Shown piece after piece: positions 7,730-11,970 of a DNA stretch of 11,970 bases; the first letter of the stretch is position 1, and each line of letters starts with the position of its first letter. The notes under the pieces were generated by a model that saw only the letters and a program-made list of their open reading frames with translations, searched no databases and was not told where the DNA came from. The stretch is from Lachnospiraceae bacterium (lineage in GTDB: Bacteria; Bacillota_A; Clostridia; Lachnospirales; Lachnospiraceae): NCBI GenBank assembly GCA_017437705.1, contig JAFRYJ010000294.1, positions 1-11,970 on the forward strand. Reading direction: 5' to 3'. A program made the position numbers and the translations under genes.

Positions 7730-8773
7730 TCAGTCTCCTGTTATAGATTCGAATAAGTCGATGATCCTTTCAAGGTCCTCAGGCGAATAGAATTCTATCT
7801 CTATCCTGCCCTTTTTGCTGTTCGTCTTAACGACGCTGACCTTTGTATCCATGATGCCTCTCAGTCTTTTTTCGACTTCTTTATATGCCGCTCTCTCGTT
7901 ATCGCCGGATGCGGTCTTTTTTCTGGGAACGGCCTTGCCGAAGGTCTTTACCAGCTTTTCCGTCTCACGCACGGAAAGCCCCTTGTTTGCTATCTCTTCG
8001 GCCGCAGCTGCCTGCATAACGGGATCTGTTATGGCCAGCAGCGCCCTGGCATGACCGCCCGAAAGCTGCCCTGAGATAACGAGCTCCTTGGCCCTGTCGC
8101 AGAGCTTGATAAGGCGGAGCGAATTGGCAACGGCCGCGCGGCTCTTCGATACCTTGCGGGCTGCATCCTCCTGCTTAAGGCCGAAATCGTCGATAAGCTT
8201 CTGATAGGCGTATGCTTCCTCTATGGGGTTCAGGTCCTCCCTCTGGATATTCTCGATAAGGGCTACCTCTATGACCTCCTGGGGAGAATAATCCCTTATG
8301 ATGGCGGGGATCTCCTTAAGGCCGGCATTTCTGGCGGCGCGCCATCTTCTCTCTCCCGCTATTATCCTGTAGCCTCTGCCCTGTTTCGTTACCAGGAGGG
8401 GCTGGATAACGCCGTACTGCTTGATGGATTCCGTAAGCTCCGTTAAAGACCCGTCGTCGAAATTTTTACGGGGCTGCTGTGCGTTGGGCTCAACAGAGCC
8501 GATCTTAAGCATTACGGGAGCGCCGGTGGATTCTGCCGCGGGCTGAGCCTTGGGAGCCTTTTCCTTTGCAGCCGGGGCTTTATCCTTAACGGCCGGAGTT
8601 TTCTCCTTAACGGCTGCTGCTTTTTCCTTTGTACTTGCGGATGTCTTCTCCTTTGAGCCTGACGCCGCCTTTTTTGCGGGAGCTTTCTTTTCCGGAGCCT
8701 TTTCGGCCGGCTTTTCAACTGCGGGTATAAGGCTGTCAAGGCCCTTTCCCAGGCCTCTCTTTTTTACTGCCAC
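7730..8773 (-). CDS. parB: Chromosome-partitioning protein ParB (Spo0J)
   Basis: ParB is a CTP-dependent DNA clamp that loads at parS, spreads and directs origin segregation with ParA and SMC. The start is GTG 8773, overlapping the parA end by 10 bases (GTGGCAGTAA). The 347 residues begin with the ParA-activating motif KKRGLGKGLDSLIP (4-17), then a Lys/Ala/Pro linker (about 19-86). The N-terminal CTP-binding region has QQPRKNF (99-105), the GERRW box (140-144) and ENIQREDLNP (174-183). The helix-turn-helix is about 200-222 (KQEDAARKVSKSRAAVANSL), followed by SGGHARALLAI and a C-terminal dimerisation domain. The linker is unusually long. Three perfect parS sites lie within 3 kb, the nearest beside the parA promoter. 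Confidence 0.97.
   Translation of the reverse strand: MAVKKRGLGKGLDSLIPAVEKPAEKAPEKKAPAKKAASGSKEKTSASTKEKAAAVKEKTPAVKDKAPAAKEKAPKAQPAAESTGAPVMLKIGSVEPNAQQPRKNFDDGSLTELTESIKQYGVIQPLLVTKQGRGYRIIAGERRWRAARNAGLKEIPAIIRDYSPQEVIEVALIENIQREDLNPIEEAYAYQKLIDDFGLKQEDAARKVSKSRAAVANSLRLIKLCDRAKELVISGQLSGGHARALLAITDPVMQAAAAEEIANKGLSVRETEKLVKTFGKAVPRKKTASGDNERAAYKEVEKRLRGIMDTKVSVVKTNSKKGRIEIEFYSPEDLERIIDLFESITGD
8546..8629 (-). repeat. Four tandem 21-bp units inside the ParB linker
   Basis: Residues 49-76 of ParB read as four heptads: KEKAAAV, KEKTPAV, KDKAPAA and KEKAPKA, a 21-base in-frame period. A looser eight-residue copy, KEKTSAST, precedes them. The stretch joins the ParA-interacting N-terminus to the CTP-binding domain and is probably disordered and strongly positive, so it may bind DNA non-specifically. 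Confidence 0.8.
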
Positions 8774-9543
8774 TCTTCGGGATCCTCTCTTTCAATAACT
8801 TCTTCGGCTAAAAGCCTGTATGCGTTGGCCCCTGCGGATCTGGGGTCGTACATTATGATCGGCAGGCTGTAGCTGGGCGCCTCTGCGAGGCGTATATTTC
8901 TGGGAATGATGGTATCGTATATCTTTTTATCCAGATTCTCTTTTACGTTTTCCACCACCTGGGCCGACAGGTTCGTCCTGGCGTCGAACATGGTGAAGAC
9001 TATGCCCTCCATTTCCAGCGACGGATTAAGGCGTTCCCTGATAAGATCTATCGTGTGCATAAGCTGCGAAAGACCCTCAAGGGCGTAATATTCACACTGT
9101 ATAGGCACAAGGACCGTGTCTGCGGCGCACATGGCGTTAAGGGTCAGAAGGCTTAATGACGGGGGACAGTCGATGATGATGAAATCGTAGTCGCCGCGTA
9201 CCGGATCCAGGGCATCCCGCAGGATAAAGGAGCTTCTTTCAACGGAAATAAGCTCTATCTCGGCGCCCGAAAGATCTATGTTTGAAGGGATCAGAGAAAG
9301 GCCCTCTACCGGTGTCTCCGACATGCACTCTTCTATCCCGCATTCGCCCAGCAGAAGGTCGTAAGTAGTGTATTCCTGGGCATTCTTATCAAGCCCCAGG
9401 CCGCTGGTGGTATTGCCCTGGGGATCGATATCGATAACAAGCACTCTCTTACCCTTTTCCGCAAGACATGCGGACAGATTTACCGCCGTTGTGGTTTTTC
9501 CGACGCCGCCCTTCTGATTCGCGACGGCTATAGCTCTACCCAT
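8764..9543 (-). CDS. parA: Chromosome-partitioning ATPase ParA (Soj)
   Basis: ParA is a deviant Walker-type ATPase that binds the nucleoid as an ATP dimer, moves ParB-parS complexes and, as Soj, can act on DnaA. The 259-residue product starts at ATG 9543 behind AGGAGG. The deviant Walker A motif is KGGVGKTTT (11-19) with the signature lysine K11; the A' region is VLVIDIDPQGNTT, and Walker B is FIIIDCPPSL. It lacks the N-terminal DNA-binding extension of plasmid ParA, as expected for the chromosomal form. It is the first gene of parA-parB-DUF4446, read from the promoter at 9569-9597 next to parS. The last 10 bases overlap the parB start. In many Firmicutes parAB points the same way as rsmG; here it converges with it. 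Confidence 0.97.
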   Translation of the reverse strand: MGRAIAVANQKGGVGKTTTAVNLSACLAEKGKRVLVIDIDPQGNTTSGLGLDKNAQEYTTYDLLLGECGIEECMSETPVEGLSLIPSNIDLSGAEIELISVERSSFILRDALDPVRGDYDFIIIDCPPSLSLLTLNAMCAADTVLVPIQCEYYALEGLSQLMHTIDLIRERLNPSLEMEGIVFTMFDARTNLSAQVVENVKENLDKKIYDTIIPRNIRLAEAPSYSLPIIMYDPRSAGANAYRLLAEEVIEREDPEEWQ

Positions 9544-9568
9544 AACTGTAAGTCCTCCTGACAGTAAA

Positions 9569-9597
9569 ATTATAACACAGTACTATGTGTACAACAA
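9569..9597 (-). promoter_or_regulatory. Sigma-A-type promoter of the parA-parB-DUF4446 operon
   Basis: On the minus strand, TTGTTG (-35, complement of 9592-9597) is followed after 17 bases by a perfect TATAAT (-10, complement of 9569-9574). The expected transcription start is near 9562, giving a leader of about 20 bases with AGGAGG before parA. The -35 box shares its last-but-edge bases with the extended parS palindrome starting at 9597. Five-base arms ACACA/TGTGT (9575-9579, 9586-9590) lie in the spacer. Confidence 0.8.
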
Positions 9598-9601
9598 CAA
9601 A

Positions 9602-9617
9602 TGTTTCACGTGAAACA
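9602..9617. promoter_or_regulatory. parS site 1, ParB-binding palindrome beside the parA promoter
   Basis: TGTTTCACGTGAAACA is a perfect match to the 16-bp Firmicutes parS consensus. The palindrome extends without mismatch to 26 bp (9597-9622), reaching the edge of the parA -35 box. ParB loaded here is well placed to affect its own operon. Confidence 0.97.
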
Positions 9618-9633
9618 TTTGTGAAAACTGCCG

Positions 9634-9671
9634 AAAAACAAGGGGCATTGTTTCACGTGAAACAATGCCCC
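9634..9671 (-). terminator. Intrinsic terminator of the DUF937 gene, built on parS site 2
   Basis: Read on the minus strand, a perfect 30-base palindrome (9671-9642) begins eight bases after the DUF937 gene's TAG stop, with GGGGCAT and ATGCCCC at the stem base. It is followed at once by TTGTTTTT (complement of 9634-9641). Folding gives about 13 base pairs with a four-base loop. It would insulate the parA promoter from upstream transcription. Confidence 0.82.
9649..9664. promoter_or_regulatory. parS site 2, inside a terminator stem
   Basis: This is a second perfect TGTTTCACGTGAAACA, centred 47 bp from site 1. The flanks extend it to a perfect 30-bp palindrome (9642-9671), which also forms the hairpin of the terminator for the minus-strand gene ending at 9680. 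Confidence 0.97.
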
Positions 9672-9679
9672 GGATGATG

Positions 9680-10321
9680 CTATCTGAACAGGTCCAGCAG
9701 GCTTCCCAGAAGCCCGGAATCGTTCTTTTTCTTCTTTTTCTTTTTCTTCTTCTTGCCCGTAGATGTGGTCTCACCGCCCATAAGCGTTGAAGCCATGGAT
9801 GAGATATCTCCAAGATCCAGTCCGTTTCCGTCCTGGTCAAGCAGGCCTCCCAGAAGGGATCCTATTCCGCCGCCTCCCGATGATGCGGTCTGTGCCTGGC
9901 TGCTGCTGTTCTGCTGCCCTAAAAGGGACATGAGGAACGGTGCAACGGAACCCATTATGGATGCTACATTTCCAAGTGAAAGGCCGGTCTGCTCGGAGAT
10001 CTCTCCTGTTGCCGTTTCTGCCCCTTCCTTGCCGAGTATGTGATCGACGATCTTTGCGCCGTCTTCCGTATCCGCTGAAGCAAGGAATGCGGAAACGTCG
10101 GACGTATCGGCGTCAACATGCTGCAAAAGGGCCTGTTCAAGAGAGGCTGCGCCCTCTTCCGTGGATGAGTTTTCCTTCATGCCGTTCAGCAGCTGGGGAA
10201 CAGACATCTGAATTACGGATGATATCTGGTCGCTGCTGAGTCCCAGTGATTCGCCGATGCCGTTCAGGTTATCGCCGGAAAGCATTTCCATTATTGAATT
10301 AATGTCAAATTTATCTGCCAT
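9680..10321 (-). CDS. DUF937 (YidB-like) family protein with a polylysine run
   Basis: The function is unknown. The start is ATG 10321 behind GGAGG, giving 213 residues that begin MADKFDINSIMEMLSG; the frame is open further upstream, but that overlaps the preceding gene. The body is helical, with two related segments (LSSDQISSVIQMSVPQLLNG and LSLGNVASIMGSVAPFLMSL), as in DUF937 proteins, which have such helical repeats. A Ser/Gly linker leads to GSLLGGLLDQDGNGLDLGDI, an EF-hand-like DxDGNG loop typical of the family. Then come ten lysines in a row (190-199, mixed AAG and AAA codons) and a short amphipathic tail, GLLGSLLDLFR. There is no signal peptide or membrane helix. It lies 13 bases after the upstream membrane gene, so the two form an operon. 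Its stop is TAG. Confidence 0.78.
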   Translation of the reverse strand: MADKFDINSIMEMLSGDNLNGIGESLGLSSDQISSVIQMSVPQLLNGMKENSSTEEGAASLEQALLQHVDADTSDVSAFLASADTEDGAKIVDHILGKEGAETATGEISEQTGLSLGNVASIMGSVAPFLMSLLGQQNSSSQAQTASSGGGGIGSLLGGLLDQDGNGLDLGDISSMASTLMGGETTSTGKKKKKKKKKKNDSGLLGSLLDLFR

Positions 10322-10334
10322 AAAGACCTCCGGA

Positions 10335-11159
10335 TCATTCGTCTTCAACCTTAATCTCGGTGGTGTCGATATCGTGGTTCCTTGCACAGAACTTGCAGAG
10401 CGACGTTTTGCCGCTTTCAATAGCTTCGGTGACCGTGCCTTCCGTTACTACATCGGAGTTCTTGATAGCCTGGCAGTCAAGATCCAGATGATATTTTCTT
10501 CCCCAGGTGGTCCAGTAAACGTCCTGTGTGATAAGATTCTCGGCCGCCTGCTTTTCTTCCGAGGAGATCGGATCGAAGTCCGCCGACGCCACGCCGGTAA
10601 TAAGGAAGGCCACAACGGCTATGACGGTTACTATGGTCTTTGTCTTTTTATCAAGATCCTTATCCTTTAAAAGAAGTATTATAAGCGGGAGGAAGCAGAT
10701 GGCAGCCATGATGACGCCCAGTTCGCTCCACAAATAGAAAGTAAACTTGTTCTTCTTTGAAGGAGGATTGATGTGATTTGCCTTCTTCCAGAGCTGCGCT
10801 GCAATGATCGCCAGAATAAGGTCGGCTACGATGAGTATGATGAGCCATAACATCTTATTCTTAACGTACATCGCATTCAGCAGGATCATGATGGCGAACA
10901 CCTCGCAGCCTATGGCAAGGGCCCAGAGGACGAATGCGATGATCCTGTATACTATGGAGTTTCCGCCGCTTTTTGAAGCCGCCTGCTCTTTGTCCGGTTT
11001 CTTTTCGGCTTTCTTTTTAGGTTTCTTTTCGACTTCGGCTTCGGCTGCCTCTTCAGCTTCTTCGACCGCCTCTTCGGCTTCCTGTTCAACCACAGGCTCA
11101 ACCGCTTCAGACGCCGCCGCTTCGACTTTTTTCTTTTTATCGCGTACGATCTTTGCCAT
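10335..11159 (-). CDS. Four-helix membrane protein with C-terminal His/Cys cluster, unknown function
   Basis: I do not recognise a named function. The 274-residue product starts at ATG 11159 behind GAGGGGGT. Residues 1-67 are a highly charged Glu/Ala then Lys-rich segment, probably disordered. Four membrane helices follow near 69-98, 103-124, 141-164 and 175-193. The positive loop KKANHINPPSKKNK (125-138) suggests it faces the cytoplasm, which puts both ends inside. The C-terminal domain (about 205-265) reads VYWTTWGRKYHLDLDCQAIK, then ESGKTSLCKFCAR. H224, C229, C255 and C258 look like a metal site of the YHxxxxC...CxxC type seen at the ends of several Firmicutes exported nucleases and competence-like proteins. 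It has its own promoter and is the first gene of a two-gene unit with the DUF937 gene. Confidence 0.8.
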   Translation of the reverse strand: MAKIVRDKKKKVEAAASEAVEPVVEQEAEEAVEEAEEAAEAEVEKKPKKKAEKKPDKEQAASKSGGNSIVYRIIAFVLWALAIGCEVFAIMILLNAMYVKNKMLWLIILIVADLILAIIAAQLWKKANHINPPSKKNKFTFYLWSELGVIMAAICFLPLIILLLKDKDLDKKTKTIVTVIAVVAFLITGVASADFDPISSEEKQAAENLITQDVYWTTWGRKYHLDLDCQAIKNSDVVTEGTVTEAIESGKTSLCKFCARNHDIDTTEIKVEDE

Positions 11160-11190
11160 GTCGGTACCCCCTCATATATTAGTTGCTTTA

Positions 11191-11219
11191 ATTGTAGTTT
11201 ATCGGGGGCTCTTTGTCCA
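11191..11219 (-). promoter_or_regulatory. Sigma-A-type promoter of the membrane protein-DUF937 unit
   Basis: On the minus strand, TGGACA (complement of 11214-11219, five of six matching TTGACA) and TACAAT (complement of 11191-11196, five of six matching TATAAT) are separated by exactly 17 bases. The start would be near 11184, leaving a 25-base leader that carries the GAGGGGGT ribosome binding site. Confidence 0.75.
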
Positions 11220-11422
11220 GAATAAACATATATGATAAGGAAGAGATCGACGGAAACGGGAGAAGAGCAAAGGGCGTTTTTCGGCAGACTGCTGAAAGGG
11301 ATCCTGAGTCCGAGGGAGGTGTATAAAAAGGCAGAGGCCTGCAGGCCAAAACCCCGGAGCACCTGTGCTCATGCGGATGAGCACGTATCGGCCGCGGGAG
11401 AAGATGGCAGAAGAGCAGCAGC
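11220..11422. other. Intergenic stretch without a convincing gene; several inverted repeats
   Basis: About 200 bases lie between the argS terminator and the promoter of the membrane protein gene. They contain a 12-bp perfect palindrome GGCCTGCAGGCC (11336-11347) and a nested set of inverted repeats at 11357-11384. I see no tRNA, no clear promoter on the plus strand and no recognised riboswitch. One plus-strand frame of 74 codons (listed separately) crosses it. On the minus strand it would be transcribed only by read-through from argS. Confidence 0.6.
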
Positions 11423-11456
11423 AAAAAGCAGATGGGAGAGTCCCATCTGCTATTGA
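11232..11456 (+). CDS. Doubtful 74-codon reading frame
   Basis: ATG 11232 opens 74 codons ending in TGA (11454-11456). The first half, MIRKRSTETGEEQRAFFGRL then KGILSPREVYKKAE, has codon use like the neighbours (AGG, AGA, GAG). The second half is Arg/Ala/Ser-rich and unconvincing. There is no ribosome binding site, no plus-strand promoter, and the frame ends inside the argS terminator hairpin of the other strand. I recognise no family. It may be chance, or the remnant of a small gene. Confidence 0.2.
   Translation: MIRKRSTETGEEQRAFFGRLLKGILSPREVYKKAEACRPKPRSTCAHADEHVSAAGEDGRRAAAKSRWESPICY
11357..11384. repeat. Competing hairpin arms GAGCAC / GTGCTCAT / ATGAGCAC
   Basis: The middle arm GTGCTCAT (11365-11372) can pair fully with ATGAGCAC (11377-11384) over a GCGG loop, giving eight base pairs. 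Its first six bases can instead pair with GAGCAC (11357-11362). The two hairpins exclude each other, as in switching RNAs, but no promoter or T run goes with them on either strand. Confidence 0.45.
11423..11450 (-). terminator. Intrinsic terminator of argS
   Basis: On the minus strand, GCAGATGGGA (complement of 11441-11450) pairs with TCCCATCTGC (complement of 11428-11437), ten base pairs over a three-base loop, followed directly by five T (complement of 11423-11427). It lies about 42 bases after the argS stop. Confidence 0.9.
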
Positions 11457-11476
11457 GTATCGGTTTTTAATTCTAA

Positions 11477-11492
11477 TGTTTCACGTGAAACA
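11477..11492. promoter_or_regulatory. parS site 3, abutting the argS stop codon
   Basis: This is a perfect TGTTTCACGTGAAACA. The palindrome extends to 22 bp (11474-11495) and so includes the argS TAA stop (11493-11495). It lies in the argS 3' untranslated region, before the terminator, about 1.8 kb from sites 1 and 2. Confidence 0.97.
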
Positions 11493-11970
11493 TTACATCT
11501 GTTCGGGGGCGTCCATGCCCAGGACGGTAAGGGTGTCGCGGAGGATCCTCTCGGCCATGGATACGAGGTACAGCCTGGATGACCTTAGGGCTTCGTCCTC
11601 CGTGTTTATCTGGTCCTCATGATAGAAGCGGTTGAAGGCCTGGGCCACTGCCATGGAATACCTTGCGACTACCGAGGGCTCGTATTTGTCTGCGGCGTCG
11701 GCGATGACATCATCATACCTGGTGAGCTCCCTGAGGAGATCCAGCGCAGGCTCGTCGCATATACGAGCGGGATCGGGAGAGGAGATATCTGCGTTTACCT
11801 TATTCAGCAGGCTGCAGCACCTTGCATGGGTGTACTGTACGTAGGGACCGGTCTCGCCGTCGAAGCTTAAGATCTTGTCCCAGACGAATACAACGTCCTT
11901 GATGCGCTGGTTGTAGAGGGTGCTGAATATTACGGCGCCCACGCCTACCATGCGTGTGACCTCGTCCCTG
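11493..11970 (-). CDS. argS: Arginyl-tRNA synthetase, 3' part only
   Basis: ArgS is the class I synthetase that charges tRNA-Arg in the cytoplasm. The frame is open to the window end, so only the last 158 or so of about 560-590 residues are seen; the methionine coded at 11951-11949 is internal, since RDEVTR precedes it in frame. FDGETGPYVQYTHAR is the ArgS signature just before the anticodon-binding (DALR) domain, which follows with LLRELTRYDDVIADAADKYE, then SVVARYSMAVAQAFNRFYHE, and ends VLGMDAPEQM. The catalytic HIGH and KMSKS-like motifs lie outside the window. The stop is TAA, immediately followed by parS site 3 and then a terminator. It is minus-strand like parAB but is separated from it by two terminators and two promoters. 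Confidence 0.96.
   Translation of the reverse strand, partial: RDEVTRMVGVGAVIFSTLYNQRIKDVVFVWDKILSFDGETGPYVQYTHARCCSLLNKVNADISSPDPARICDEPALDLLRELTRYDDVIADAADKYEPSVVARYSMAVAQAFNRFYHEDQINTEDEALRSSRLYLVSMAERILRDTLTVLGMDAPEQM

Noticed and set aside
10322..10420. An upstream extension of the DUF937 frame.
   Set aside because: It overlaps the end of the preceding gene, and ATG 10321 has a strong GGAGG ahead of it.
1..11970. CRISPR array, prophage, insertion sequence, toxin-antitoxin pair or other defence system.
   Set aside because: No direct-repeat arrays with spacers, transposase, integrase or related motifs are visible; the window is filled by core genes.

Overview
The window is an origin-proximal block of a Clostridia genome, most likely Lachnospiraceae. 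The evidence is the gene order rnpA-yidD-yidC-jag(khpB)-mnmE-mnmG-rsmG, a YidC with a very long loop between its second and third core membrane helices, a DUF4446 gene behind parB, heavy use of AGG (Arg) and ATA (Ile) codons, and perfect Firmicutes-type parS sites. Base composition looks near-balanced by eye. The family assignment is inference from gene content and remembered relatives, not a search. No phage, insertion sequence, CRISPR array, tRNA or rRNA was seen.

Plus strand, 1-7135: the 3' part of rnpA (RNase P protein) is followed by yidD, yidC (membrane insertase) and jag/khpB (RNA-binding KH/R3H protein), ending at an intrinsic terminator (2998-3020). A second unit, mnmE-mnmG-rsmG, carries the tRNA wobble-uridine modification pair and the 16S rRNA G527 methyltransferase. 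The natural start of rsmG, four bases after mnmG, is broken by an in-frame TAG after 12 codons; the remaining frame restarts at 6399. A long hairpin (7073-7127) ends the unit and probably also stops the convergent minus-strand operon.

Minus strand, 7138-9682: parA (soj), parB (spo0J) and a DUF4446 membrane protein form one tight operon read from a good sigma-A-type promoter (9569-9597). Two perfect parS sites lie just upstream. One abuts the parA -35 box. The other forms the stem of the intrinsic terminator of the upstream gene.

Minus strand, 9680-11970: a two-gene unit encodes a four-helix membrane protein with a C-terminal His/Cys cluster, then a DUF937/YidB-like protein with a ten-lysine run. 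It has its own promoter (11191-11219). Upstream is a roughly 200-base stretch without a convincing gene but with several inverted repeats, then the argS terminator, a third parS touching the argS stop codon, and the 3' part of argS, which runs off the window.

The genes are mainly core functions: RNA processing and modification, membrane protein insertion, chromosome segregation and arginyl-tRNA charging. I do not see a new defence or mobile system. The points most worth a second look are the interrupted rsmG start, the parS sites built into a terminator, a promoter edge and a stop codon, the uncharacterised DUF4446 gene in the parAB operon, and the absence of the usual groove arginine in YidC.
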